A stretch of DNA of 64,000 bases from Lentibacter algarum (GCF_040580765.1 NZ_CP158687.1:248001-312000), one strand, 5' to 3'. Shown: positions 24,702 to 33,020, counted from the stretch's first letter. The notes: generated by a model not told the origin, from the sequence alone. Made by a program: numbers and translations.

Positions 24702-26365
24702 GGCGTGGCTCCGTAGACCCAAGTGTCTCCTTGCTCTTCTACAAGCTCATTTGGGTAGGGAGCGCCGCGGAACATGTTGATACGAACCCAGCGGTCTGAG
24801 CGGGGATCAAAATGTGTCGCTCCAAAGAAGCTAAGCTTGGCGCGTAGCATGTCGATCGGCTTCATGCTTGCGCTGATCGTATTATCTCGGATTTCTCCAT
24901 AGGGGTGGCTCGGAGCCATTTGTACGCGTCGAACAATGTGCCGATGTTCGGGGTGTGCAGCGAGAAAGGCGGCCACAGTTTTGTGCGTGGTGTTTTCGAG
25001 AGCGGCGAACAGAAGGCTTGCGTCTCGCCCCGGTGCGAGGGGTTGCTCATAGGGCTCAAGGGGCTCCTCAAAGCGTTCGCCAAGGCGCGGCTCGAGCTTG
25101 GCTTCAGAGACATACCATAGCCGTGCAGAGGCCTCATGGCTTTGCCAATCGGTCGCGAGGGCCCAAGCGTAATGTGTTTGGATGAGGGCTTTCAAGTCGG
25201 AGAGCGGCATCGCCCCGTCGATCCGAAAGAGCGCATGTTCATCAGCTTGCATGCAGGCTCCAAGGCCTTCTAACAGCGCGCTCTGTGGCTCCATGAGGAG
25301 CGAAACGAGCAACTCTTGGCCTTCTTCTGAAAGCGCGCTTTCGGACCATAAATAAAGGGCATTCCATGGCTGCGAGGCGGCGCCCGTAAAGTCGACCAGC
25401 TTGGCTTGCAGAGCGGTGATGTCTTTGCGTAGGGCGGCGAGCTTGGCCTGCTGGATCGGATGATCGGACTTCCAGAGTGCAACAGAGCCGCATGCCTTTT
25501 CAAACGCTGCTTTGAAGGCGCCGATGTCGGCGACACTCGCGTCTGGGAGCGCGCGGATTTTGGCGAGGGCGTATTCGCGCGCAGTGATCCAGTTGTTCAA
25601 AAGGCGCGGGTGATTGACGAGGAATGGCGCCATGCCGAGGCCTGTTGAATTGCCTATCCCAAGGCTGCGGCGCAGGCTGGGCTTTAGCGATACGGCTTTG
25701 TCGGGGGCTTTAAGTGCGGCCATGTGCTCGACCAAATCAGCGACAAAGGCGCGGGTGAGATAGACAGAAAGCATCTCGACCTGAAAAGGTGGTTCAAATT
25801 CGGGCCGCGCCGCCACGAAGGCGCGGTCGGATGCGCCGAACTTGCCAGAACCATAGACGGCTGTCGTGCGCATCAGATAGCCGACATTGGTAAGCTCTTC
25901 TGCTTCCGGTTGTTCGCCTTTTGCGAGGCAATCTACAACATAGTTCCAGAGCCTTGCAGAGCGGTTTGCGCGGGATAGAGAAAGCTCTTTGTTGCTAACT
26001 CGCCCTGCTTCTTGCAGTGGCACATTGGCGCGCAGTCTCTCAACATCATCGGGGGTCGGGGTGCCGTCAAAGAGTGTGAAGGTTGCATCCCATGCTGTTG
26101 CGATCACGCGGTCAGAGCGCATCTCATCGGGTAGGTCATGAGCAAAAGCAATGAGAGAATAGGACCGCTGAGGGCCTTTGGCCGTATAGACGGCGACGCC
26201 CTCGCCACGGATGTTTATCTCAAAACCAGGGCGGCTGATTTGCCAGTTTTCGCGGCGCATACGGCGCAACAGCTGACGCATGAAGGACAGGCGACATTGG
26301 TGCAGACTGCCTAAGCGCGAGAGCGTCATCACTTGCTCGGGCGGGCGCATCACCAGCTCTGTCAT
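24698..26365 (-). CDS. Protein of unknown function (555 residues), operon with DUF3726 and M19 genes
   Basis: I do not recognise this protein. It is 555 residues with no signal peptide or membrane helix, rich in arginine near the N-terminus (HQCRLSFMRQLLRRMRREN), with an early beta-rich segment (GFEINIRGEGVAVYTAKGPQ, SYSLIAFAHDLPDEMRSDRV) and a long helical middle. A conserved-looking glycine patch, RSLGIGNSTGLGMAPFLVNH, lies near residue 230, and HPYGEIRDNTISASMKPIDM near 510. Both ends overlap neighbouring genes by four bases (ATGA), so it is made together with the M19-like protein and the DUF3726 protein. An enzyme or subunit of the same catabolic step is an inference only. Confidence 0.8.
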   Translation of the reverse strand: MTELVMRPPEQVMTLSRLGSLHQCRLSFMRQLLRRMRRENWQISRPGFEINIRGEGVAVYTAKGPQRSYSLIAFAHDLPDEMRSDRVIATAWDATFTLFDGTPTPDDVERLRANVPLQEAGRVSNKELSLSRANRSARLWNYVVDCLAKGEQPEAEELTNVGYLMRTTAVYGSGKFGASDRAFVAARPEFEPPFQVEMLSVYLTRAFVADLVEHMAALKAPDKAVSLKPSLRRSLGIGNSTGLGMAPFLVNHPRLLNNWITAREYALAKIRALPDASVADIGAFKAAFEKACGSVALWKSDHPIQQAKLAALRKDITALQAKLVDFTGAASQPWNALYLWSESALSEEGQELLVSLLMEPQSALLEGLGACMQADEHALFRIDGAMPLSDLKALIQTHYAWALATDWQSHEASARLWYVSEAKLEPRLGERFEEPLEPYEQPLAPGRDASLLFAALENTTHKTVAAFLAAHPEHRHIVRRVQMAPSHPYGEIRDNTISASMKPIDMLRAKLSFFGATHFDPRSDRWVRINMFRGAPYPNELVEEQGDTWVYGATP

Positions 26366-27339
26366 GGCTTTGGTCCGAAGTTGAGCTCATAAAAGCGCAA
26401 CCAGTTGTCGCCCATGACCCCTTCAATTTCTGCTTGGGAGAAGCCAACATCAGCGAGGCCTTGCGCGATGTTTCCAAAGTCTCGGTTGTCTTGATACCAG
26501 TCGGGCATGGGAGGGAAACCCGGAGCTGCGGCAGAGCCCTCGCCATAGTCGATCTCTTTGGTCCAGCGACCCACGCGCATCCACTCAACGACGGAGTCGG
26601 GCTGATCTTGGCAGAGGTCTGACCCGATGCCGAGATGTTCGGCGCCGAACTTTTCCGCGGTGTCGGCGATCATTTGGCAGAAGCTTGCCAATGTGCATGC
26701 CGATTTGTCTTTGAGGTGGTGAGGGTAGAGCGAGAAGCCCAGCATGCCGCCATTGGAGGTGACAGCGCGGATCACCTCGTCACGTTTGTTGCGTAGGGCA
26801 GGCTGCCAAGCATGCGGGTTGGCATGGGTGATGGCGATGGGCCGTTCGGAAAAGTCCGCGGCTTCAATGGTTGAACGATCAGCGGAGTGGGACATATCGA
26901 CGACCAACCCGACGCGGTTCATTTCGCGCACCACTTGTTTGCCCATACGTGTCAGGCCGGTGTCTTCATCTTCATAGCAGCCTGTCGCGAGGAGCGACTG
27001 GTTGTTGTAGGTCAGTTGCATGAAGCGCGCGCCTAGATCGTGCAGGATTTCGACGAGGCCGATATCATCCTCTATGGGTGAGGGGTTTTGAAAGCCGAAG
27101 AAGATCGCCGTGCGACCTGTTTCATGTGCATGGCGTACGTCGGCCGCAGACCGCCCCTGCACAATCAGATCAGGGAACTGCTCAAACCACCGGTTCCATT
27201 GCTCCATATTGAGCACGGTTTCACGGAAATTCTCGTGATAGGCGATAGTAACATGCACCGCATCTAGGCCGCCCTCACGCATTTGGCGGAAGATTTTCTC
27301 AGACCAGTTGGCGTATTGGAGGTTGTCGATGCGATACAT
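26362..27339 (-). CDS. M19 membrane-dipeptidase-like hydrolase, atypical metal site
   Basis: A 325-residue TIM-barrel protein of the M19 (renal dipeptidase) family, from YRIDNLQYANWSEKIFRQMR to DNWLRFYELNFG. Conserved stretches are RFMQLTYNNQSLLATGCYED, VGLVVDMSHSADRST, RPIAITHANPHA and HLGIGSDLCQD. The N-terminal H-x-D of true dipeptidases is absent (the place reads RIDNLQYANW), and the bridging glutamate segment reads FGFQNPSPIEDD, with Gln. The histidines of DMSHS and THANPH remain. ATG 27339 is used; the longer frame to 27543 reads through the upstream gene. It lies four bases after the dehydrogenase stop. Substrate unknown. Confidence 0.88.
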   Translation of the reverse strand: MYRIDNLQYANWSEKIFRQMREGGLDAVHVTIAYHENFRETVLNMEQWNRWFEQFPDLIVQGRSAADVRHAHETGRTAIFFGFQNPSPIEDDIGLVEILHDLGARFMQLTYNNQSLLATGCYEDEDTGLTRMGKQVVREMNRVGLVVDMSHSADRSTIEAADFSERPIAITHANPHAWQPALRNKRDEVIRAVTSNGGMLGFSLYPHHLKDKSACTLASFCQMIADTAEKFGAEHLGIGSDLCQDQPDSVVEWMRVGRWTKEIDYGEGSAAAPGFPPMPDWYQDNRDFGNIAQGLADVGFSQAEIEGVMGDNWLRFYELNFGPKP

Positions 27340-27343
27340 GGGG

Positions 27344-28795
27344 TTACTCTGGCAAGCCTGCGGAAATATAGGCGGTTTTGACTGTTGTGTAGAACTCAGC
27401 CGCAGCAGAGCCTTGTTCGCGCGGGCCATAAGAGCTTTCGCCACGGCCGCCAAAGGGGACGTGATAGTCTGTGCCGGCGGTGGCGAGATTGACCATGACA
27501 CAGCCTGAGCGGGCACGGGCGCGGAAGTCGCTGGCGCGGGCAAGTGAACGCGTTACGATGCCTGCGGTGAGACCAAAGCGGGTGTCGTTGACGGTATGTA
27601 GCGCTTCGTCGTAACTGCCAACTTTGATAACGGCCGTCAGCGGCGCGAAAAGCTCTTCACGATTGATTTCCATCGTGTTGGTCGTGTTGAGGAACACACC
27701 GGGCGTCATGTAATATCCTTTTGTGGCGCGTTCGACCTCTTCTCCACCGCAAGCCAGCTCTGCCCCTTCGGCGCGGCCCTTGGCGACCCATGAGAGATTT
27801 TCCTTGAGTTGCGCCTCACTCACAACAGGGCCGATCTGTGTGCCCTCTTCCAGAGCATGGCCGACTTTCATGGCCTTGGCCCCGGCAACGAGCTTTTCCA
27901 CAAACGCGTCATGCACAGCTTCGTGCACAACAAGGCGTGAAGAGGCGGTGCACTTCTGTCCTGTGCCGCCAAAAGCTCCGCCAAGAGCGACTGCAACCGC
28001 CAGATCGAGATCGCCATCATCCATCACGGCCAAGGCGTTTTTGGAGCCCATTTCCATCTGTAGCTTGGTGAAGTTGCCGACGGCCGCTTGTGCGATTCCG
28101 CGGCCCACGGGAACTGAGCCTGTAAAGGAGATGGCGTTGATGCCGCGATGCTCGACGAGCTTCTGGCCCACGTCGCTGCCAGAGCCCATTACGAGGCTGA
28201 AGAGACCTTTCGGTATATCTTGGCGCGCAATGATTTCAGCGAGCGCATGTGCAGAAGCTGGTGTGGCATTTGCAGGCTTCCAAATCACGGCGTTTCCATA
28301 GGCCAATGCCGGTGCAATTTTCCAGCTGGCTGTGGCAGTGGGGAAGTTCCACGGGCTGATTACTGCGACTGTGCCTACAGGCTCGCGGCGAATGTCGATA
28401 TCAACACCCGGGCGCACGGACTGTGCGTTTTGGCCAAGTTGGCGGAGCACTTCGGCGGCGTAATAGGTAAAGAACTGGCCTGCGCGGTAGACCTCGCCCT
28501 TGCCCTCGGCGAGCGGCTTGCCTTCTTCGCGACTGAGGAGTGTGCCGAGCTCTTCGGCGCGCGCCATCATTTCGTTGCCGATTGCATTGAGAACAGCTTG
28601 CTTGCGCTCAAGCCCGTAGGCGGCCCATTCGACTTGGGCGGCTTGAGCCGCCTCGACGGCAGTGTCCAGCTCTTGCACTGAAGCTTGGGCATATAAGCCG
28701 ACCAATTCGGATAGATCCGATGGATTGTAGTTTTCAATCGCGCCTACGCCTGTGCTCCAAGCGCCTGCAATGAGATTTGGTTTGATGTCGGTCAT
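27344..28795 (-). CDS. Aldehyde dehydrogenase, alpha-ketoglutarate semialdehyde dehydrogenase type
   Basis: A 483-residue ALDH. Motifs: ISPWNFPTATASWKIAPALA, FTGSVPVGRGIAQAAV, catalytic Glu in MEMGSKNALAVMDDGDLDLA and nucleophile Cys in GGTGQKCTASSRLV. The ending FGGRGESSYGPREQGSAAAE FYTTVKTAY matches the group that oxidises 2,5-dioxovalerate (alpha-ketoglutarate semialdehyde), the shared last step of hydroxyproline, L-arabinose and D-glucarate breakdown. Succinate or related semialdehydes are alternatives. It is the first structural gene after LysR on the same strand, with a 12-bp palindrome over its ribosome site. None of the upstream enzymes of those three pathways is in the window. Confidence 0.9.
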   Translation of the reverse strand: MTDIKPNLIAGAWSTGVGAIENYNPSDLSELVGLYAQASVQELDTAVEAAQAAQVEWAAYGLERKQAVLNAIGNEMMARAEELGTLLSREEGKPLAEGKGEVYRAGQFFTYYAAEVLRQLGQNAQSVRPGVDIDIRREPVGTVAVISPWNFPTATASWKIAPALAYGNAVIWKPANATPASAHALAEIIARQDIPKGLFSLVMGSGSDVGQKLVEHRGINAISFTGSVPVGRGIAQAAVGNFTKLQMEMGSKNALAVMDDGDLDLAVAVALGGAFGGTGQKCTASSRLVVHEAVHDAFVEKLVAGAKAMKVGHALEEGTQIGPVVSEAQLKENLSWVAKGRAEGAELACGGEEVERATKGYYMTPGVFLNTTNTMEINREELFAPLTAVIKVGSYDEALHTVNDTRFGLTAGIVTRSLARASDFRARARSGCVMVNLATAGTDYHVPFGGRGESSYGPREQGSAAAEFYTTVKTAYISAGLPE

Positions 28796-28802
28796 AAGGT
28801 TT

Positions 28803-28814
28803 CCTTGGCCAAGG
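28803..28814. promoter_or_regulatory. Palindrome overlapping the ribosome-binding site of the dehydrogenase gene
   Basis: CCTTGGCCAAGG is a perfect 12-bp palindrome. Read on the minus strand, its AAGG is the likely Shine-Dalgarno element, 7 to 8 bases before the ATG at 28795. It could act as an operator or fold back and hide the ribosome site; neither is shown. Confidence 0.4.
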
Positions 28815-28873
28815 TTTGATCCTTTTTGGCCCTTGCAGGGCTTAAGGGCAAACGAATTTCATTGAAGTTTGCT

Positions 28874-29749
28874 TCAGATTTTCTGAAATGAGGCTGCGCG
28901 CAGAGCGTCGGTGAAGTGTAGCACAGGGGTAAGCAACTGGTCTTCGGTCCGGTGCATAACGTGTACGTGTCGTTTTGCTTTGCTGTCTTTAAGTGGGAGA
29001 AACACCAGATCATCTTCGCCAGCCCCAAGTGCGCGCATGGGCAATATCGAAATCCCTGCACCGGCGCGCAGAAGTGCGAGCAGAGAGGCGGTATTGTGGA
29101 CAAACAGCCTCGAGCCCGCGCGCATGGTTTCAAATGCGGGGTCGTTTATCTTGTCACATAGGCCGTTGGCGATAAGTGTTTCTTCAGTGATGTCGGCCCA
29201 AGTTAGGCTGTCCCACCTCGGGGCAAGGGGATGGTCCGCGCGGCAGACTACCCCGAAGGGGTCGCAGAAGAGCTCAAAGCGCTCAAAGCCTGCGCGTTCG
29301 GGGAGGGCGGCAATACCGATATCTGCTCGGTCGGCTTCCAGCTCGGCCAAGACCCCTGCGCTGTCCAGATCGCGGAGTTCAATGGAAACATCGGGATAAA
29401 GCTCGCTGTAGGATTTTATGATCTCAGGCAGAACAGTCTGCGCAACCGAGGGTGTCACGGCAAGGCGGACTTCTCCATGCGTAGCTTGCGCCAGCCCTTC
29501 GATGCGCCGCACTGAGCGCGCGAAATGGGCGATCTCTTGTAAGGCTTCAGTCAAGATTGCTTGCCCGAGCGGTGTGAGTTTTGATTTGCGGCTGCCGACA
29601 AAAAGCGGGGCGCCCAAGTGCTCCTCAAATTGCTTAAGCGCCATTGAGACTGCAGAGGGCGTGCGCCCCAGAGCGTCTGCCGCCATAGAGAGTGAGCCTG
29701 TTTCAGCCACCGCACAAAACACGCGTAAAAGATCTATTTTTAGGGTCAT
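28874..29749 (-). CDS. LysR family transcriptional regulator
   Basis: A 291-residue LysR-type regulator. The N-terminal helix-turn-helix is LRVFCAVAETGSLSMAADAL GRTPSAVSMALKQFEEHLGA, and PLFVGSRKSKLTPLGQAIL follows as usual. The effector domain has GEVRLAVTPSVAQTVLPEII, the DIGIAALPE hinge and LFCDPFGVVCRADHPLA. It lies 78 bp upstream of the aldehyde dehydrogenase on the same strand, not divergent as most LysR regulators are, so it probably controls the dehydrogenase/M19/DUF3726 genes as part of, or just ahead of, their transcript. Small-carboxylate or amino acid effectors are typical of the family. Confidence 0.92.
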   Translation of the reverse strand: MTLKIDLLRVFCAVAETGSLSMAADALGRTPSAVSMALKQFEEHLGAPLFVGSRKSKLTPLGQAILTEALQEIAHFARSVRRIEGLAQATHGEVRLAVTPSVAQTVLPEIIKSYSELYPDVSIELRDLDSAGVLAELEADRADIGIAALPERAGFERFELFCDPFGVVCRADHPLAPRWDSLTWADITEETLIANGLCDKINDPAFETMRAGSRLFVHNTASLLALLRAGAGISILPMRALGAGEDDLVFLPLKDSKAKRHVHVMHRTEDQLLTPVLHFTDALRAASFQKI

Positions 29750-29830
29750 GCCATAATCTTGCAGGCGTGACGGGCCGTGTCTAGCGCTGCCTTGTGTTTG
29801 GATGGCGGGAGCCTATTTTCCTTGAGTGAT

Positions 29831-29856
29831 TGACGCGTTTTCGCGTCAGCTTTTTT
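29831..29856 (+). terminator. Terminator-like hairpin without an upstream plus-strand gene
   Basis: TGACGCG (29831-29837) pairs with CGCGTCA (29842-29848) around TTTT, followed by GC and six T. It has full intrinsic-terminator form on the plus strand, but the sequence upstream is only the antisense of lysR. It may end a small RNA or antisense transcript, or attenuate a transcript entering the Hint gene. Confidence 0.6.
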
Positions 29857-29960
29857 GCCACAATCAGGATTCATCCTGTGTTTTCGGGGGTATGCAGGAC
29901 GAATCGGTCGTGCTAGCCTCAACTTATAAAATAAAAACAAGATCGAGGCAGGCAGTAGTG

Positions 29961-31022
29961 ATGGAAACGGGCTTTAAGGGCACGTTCGTTATCTCTTGGC
30001 CGCAAATAAAAATAGACGGGCTGGCGCATGCGCCAGTGGTAGACCTGAACGTTGGGGCAACGTGGTCTTGGCAGGGAGACGCTGTGCGCGTTGATGGGCC
30101 TTCCGAGCTATTGCGGCTGGACAGAGCGGACGATGAAGCAAACCTCAGACGGCGCGCGGCGCGCATGGTGCACCGTCTCGTTGGCGCAGCGGTCAATGAT
30201 AGAAGTGACCTGTTGGAAGATGCGCCACAAAATATGAGTGACAACAGTTTTGTTGTGACAGATGGATCGCACAGCTACACGGTAACGCTCATCGAGCTTG
30301 GCGCTGATGCGCAGCCATTGTTGATGTTTGTCGATCAGCTCCCTCCGAAAGGCCGCGATCTTTGGGTTGTCCATCAGAGTTTTGAGCCTGCCCGGCAAAG
30401 TGCCGAAGGGCCAGACGCGGGCGGCGTGATTTGCTTTACGCCAGGCACGCGGATTGAAACACCCGATGGGTTGCGGGCCATCGAAACATTGAGACAAGGC
30501 GACTACGTCCAAACAAAAGATGCGGGCGCGCAGGAAATCCAATGGGTTGGTCAGCGGCGGATGACGGGCGCACGTCTTTTTGCGATGCCTCGTCTGCGGC
30601 CGATCCGCTTTAGAGCGGGCGCGTTGGGGATTGCGCGACCTGATGAGGAATTGGTCGTATCACCTGAGCATCGTATGCTCGTAAAGGGGGCGATCGCACA
30701 GGCATTGTTTAACACGGATGAGGTTTTGGTGCGGGCAAAGGACATGCTCAACGATAAAAATGTCGTTGTGGATAGTCAGTTGAAAGAGGTGACCTATGTC
30801 CACCTTCTGCTTCCAAACCACCAAATTGTCTGGGCCAATGGCGTGGAGACGGAAAGCTTTCACCCTGCCAACACGGCGCTTTCGACCTTGAGTGAGGAAG
30901 ACCGCGAAACCTTGTTGCAGATGCGCCCTGACTTTGAGGTTCAGCCTGAGCGCTATGGTGCTTTTGCGCGGCGCAATCTTTCGGCATCGGAAGCGGCGAT
31001 CCTTGCACACGAAGCCGCATAG
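29961..31022 (+). CDS. Hint (Hedgehog/intein) domain-containing protein
   Basis: A 353-residue protein with an N-terminal beta-rich part of about 155 residues that I do not recognise (TFVISWPQIKIDGLAHAPVV). A Hint domain follows, starting at C158 in ICFTPGTRIETPDGLRAIET LRQGDYVQTKD and with the second block VSPEHRMLVKG (H237) and VTYVHLLLPNHQIVWANGVE TESFHP near the C-terminus. Such proteins are abundant in Rhodobacteraceae, often as parts of secreted RTX-type proteins; this one has no visible RTX repeats or signal peptide. ATG 29961 is chosen because a purine-rich AGGCAGG precedes it and the folded domain begins there. Function unknown; self-cleavage is possible but untested. Confidence 0.85.
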   Translation: METGFKGTFVISWPQIKIDGLAHAPVVDLNVGATWSWQGDAVRVDGPSELLRLDRADDEANLRRRAARMVHRLVGAAVNDRSDLLEDAPQNMSDNSFVVTDGSHSYTVTLIELGADAQPLLMFVDQLPPKGRDLWVVHQSFEPARQSAEGPDAGGVICFTPGTRIETPDGLRAIETLRQGDYVQTKDAGAQEIQWVGQRRMTGARLFAMPRLRPIRFRAGALGIARPDEELVVSPEHRMLVKGAIAQALFNTDEVLVRAKDMLNDKNVVVDSQLKEVTYVHLLLPNHQIVWANGVETESFHPANTALSTLSEEDRETLLQMRPDFEVQPERYGAFARRNLSASEAAILAHEAA

Positions 31023-31053
31023 TGGCTTGAAGCTGAAAATAAAGGGTTTGCGC

Positions 31054-31081
31054 TTGACTCAGGGGCGCGCGCAGATATAAG
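31054..31081 (+). promoter_or_regulatory. Promoter of rpsD
   Basis: TTGACT (31054-31059) and TATAAG (31076-31081) are separated by 16 bases, close to the housekeeping sigma consensus. This predicts a leader of about 110 bases before rpsD. Confidence 0.65.
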
Positions 31082-31087
31082 CGCGGC

Positions 31088-31190
31088 TTCATTGGTGTTG
31101 GTGGCCCTCGCAAGAGCCAGCCTGTCAGGAGTAATCCAGAGGACAACGCCCTTCATAGTGGCCCATTGGGGCCTCGCTCTTAGAAGGAGA
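31088..31190 (+). promoter_or_regulatory. Structured 5' leader of rpsD, possible autoregulatory site
   Basis: Between the predicted start of transcription and the GTG start the RNA can form at least one clear hairpin, GGCCC (31160-31164) with GGGCC (31169-31173), just before the AGAAGGAGA ribosome site (31182-31190). A second possible stem lies at about 31106-31122. S4 autoregulates by binding its own leader in several bacteria, so a similar role is plausible; I cannot match a known RNA family. Confidence 0.35.
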
Positions 31191-31196
31191 TCAGCC

Positions 31197-31817
31197 GTGA
31201 CAAAACGCACGTCTGCCAAGTACAAAATTGACCGCCGCATGGGCGAAAACATTTGGGGCCGCCCCAAGTCACCTGTTAACCGTCGTGAATATGGCCCTGG
31301 CCAGCACGGTCAGCGCCGCAAGGGTAAACTGTCTGACTTCGGTCTGCAGCTCCGTGCCAAGCAGAAGCTTAAAGGCTACTACGGCGACCTGACAGAGAAG
31401 CAATTCCGCCGCATCTTTAAAGAAGCTGAGCGCGTAAAAGGCGACACAGGCGAAAACTTGATTGGTCTGCTCGAGCGCCGTCTTGATGCGGTTGTTTACC
31501 GTGCCAAGTTTGTTGCAACAGTTTTTGCGGCACGCCAGTTCGTAAACCACGGCCACGTCACTGTGAACGGCAAGAAGGTCAACATTCCTTCATACCGCGT
31601 CAAAGAAGGTGATGTGATCGAAGTGCGTGATCGCTCCAAGCAGATCGCTGTTGTGATCGAAGCCACTCAGCTCGCAGAGCGTGACGTGCCTGACTACATC
31701 GATGCGGATCATTCCAAAATGAAAGCGACATTCGTACGCGCTCCTGGTCTTGGCGATGTGCCATACCCAGTTCTGATGGAACCAAACCTCGTTATCGAAT
31801 ATTACGCACAAAACTAA
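31197..31817 (+). CDS. rpsD: 30S ribosomal protein S4
   Basis: S4 is a primary 16S rRNA binder that nucleates assembly of the 30S body. The 206-residue protein has the N-terminal region [20 protein letters not shown], the central [20 protein letters not shown] and the S4 RNA-binding domain [20 protein letters not shown]. It lacks the zinc-binding cysteines, as in most alphaproteobacteria. The start is GTG 31197 with an excellent AGAAGGAGA seven bases before it. It stands alone, outside the alpha ribosomal operon, as usual in this lineage, with its own promoter, leader and terminator. Confidence 0.97.
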   Translation: MTKRTSAKYKIDRRMGENIWGRPKSPVNRREYGPGQHGQRRKGKLSDFGLQLRAKQKLKGYYGDLTEKQFRRIFKEAERVKGDTGENLIGLLERRLDAVVYRAKFVATVFAARQFVNHGHVTVNGKKVNIPSYRVKEGDVIEVRDRSKQIAVVIEATQLAERDVPDYIDADHSKMKATFVRAPGLGDVPYPVLMEPNLVIEYYAQN

Positions 31818-31845
31818 GCACGCGTATTTCGCAAAGCTTTATGAG

Positions 31846-31880
31846 AGGGCTGTGGCGGGATACCGCTGCGGCCCTTTTTC
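31846..31880 (+). terminator. Rho-independent terminator after rpsD
   Basis: AGGGCTGTGGCGG (31846-31858) pairs through 13 positions, three of them G-U wobbles, with CCGCTGCGGCCCT (31863-31875) around GATA, and TTTTC follows. It lies 28 bases after the rpsD stop. Confidence 0.93.
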
Positions 31881-31937
31881 TTTGCTGGCAGCTAGAGATA
31901 TCTGCCAGTATGACCTGTGAGGAACTTGGAGAGAAAT

Positions 31938-33020
31938 ATGAGCCTTACACCGCAAGCAGGGATCATGAATATCGCTCTTTATGAGGGCGGAAAGTCTAGC
32001 ATTGCTGGGCATTCTGATGTTTTGAAGCTGTCTTCAAATGAGAACCCGCTTGGCCCGCCTCCCGCAGCGATGGCTGCGATCGCGCAGGCGGCCAGTGAGG
32101 TGCACCGCTATCCCTCGACCGACCATGCCGAGCTGCGCGCGGCAATCGGCCAGAGCTATGGGCTGGCACCTGAACAAATCATCTGTGGCGTCGGGTCTGA
32201 TGAGGTTTTGCAATTCGTCTGTCAGGCTTATGCGGGAGTGGGTGACGAGATCATCTACACCGAGCACGGCTTTTCTATGTATCCGATCCTTGCGCATATG
32301 GCGGGGGCCACGCCTGTACAGGTTGCTGAGGCCGAACGGGTTGTGAGTGTTGATACGATCCTTGCAGCTGTGACGGAGCGCACGCGGGTTGTTATGCTTG
32401 CAAACCCTGCGAACCCGACGGGAACGATGCTGCCTGATGGGGAGCTTGAACGGCTTGCGCGGAGCTTGCCTGCGACCGTGATTTTGGTGATCGATGGGGC
32501 ATATGCAGAATATGCCGAAGGCTATGATGGCGGCGCAAGCCTTGTGGTCGAGCTTCCCAACGTGTTGATGACGCGAACGTTTTCAAAAGTCTACGGGTTA
32601 GGTGGATTGCGCATTGGCTGGGGCTATGGGCCGCGTGAGATGATTGATGTCATGACGCGGATCAGACAGCCGTTTAACCTGTCAACGGTGCAGCTTCAGG
32701 CGGCGCAAGCTGCAGTGGAAGATATGGACTGGGTGCCAACCTGTACGGTTTTGAACGCGGCGCAGCGAGCGCGGCTCGCGGGGGCATTGCGCCAACTGGG
32801 TGTGGCATGTGACGAGAGCCACGCGAACTTTGTGTTGGCGCGATTTGCGGATGAGGCAGAAGCGGCAGCCGTTGACCTGGCCTTGCAAGGCGAGGGCATA
32901 TTGGTGCGCCGTGTGGCGGGATATGGCTTTCCTGAAGGGCTCAGGATGACTGTGGGCAACGAGGCGCAGACGGGTCGTTTGATTGCGGCACTTACGAATT
33001 GGCGGGAGACGCAGGCATGA
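31938..33020 (+). CDS. hisC: Histidinol-phosphate aminotransferase (may also act on aromatic amino acids)
   Basis: A 360-residue fold-type I PLP enzyme converting imidazole-acetol phosphate to histidinol phosphate. Blocks: LKLSSNENPLGPPPAAMAAI, VHRYPSTDHAELRAAIGQSY, CGVGSDEVLQFVCQAYAGVG, MLANPANPTGTML, and the PLP lysine K217 in TRTFSKVYGLGGLRIGWGYG. The overlap with a prephenate/arogenate dehydrogenase gene suggests that it may also, or mainly, transaminate aromatic keto acids, as some HisC homologues do; that is inference. ATG 31938 has GGAGAGA upstream and gives the normal N-terminus; a start at 31917 is less likely. Confidence 0.92.
   Translation: MSLTPQAGIMNIALYEGGKSSIAGHSDVLKLSSNENPLGPPPAAMAAIAQAASEVHRYPSTDHAELRAAIGQSYGLAPEQIICGVGSDEVLQFVCQAYAGVGDEIIYTEHGFSMYPILAHMAGATPVQVAEAERVVSVDTILAAVTERTRVVMLANPANPTGTMLPDGELERLARSLPATVILVIDGAYAEYAEGYDGGASLVVELPNVLMTRTFSKVYGLGGLRIGWGYGPREMIDVMTRIRQPFNLSTVQLQAAQAAVEDMDWVPTCTVLNAAQRARLAGALRQLGVACDESHANFVLARFADEAEAAAVDLALQGEGILVRRVAGYGFPEGLRMTVGNEAQTGRLIAALTNWRETQA

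Noticed and set aside
29961..31022. Intein-containing gene
   Set aside because: There is no homing endonuclease and no continuing C-extein from a known host protein, and the domain lies in a family of Hint proteins common in this bacterial group.
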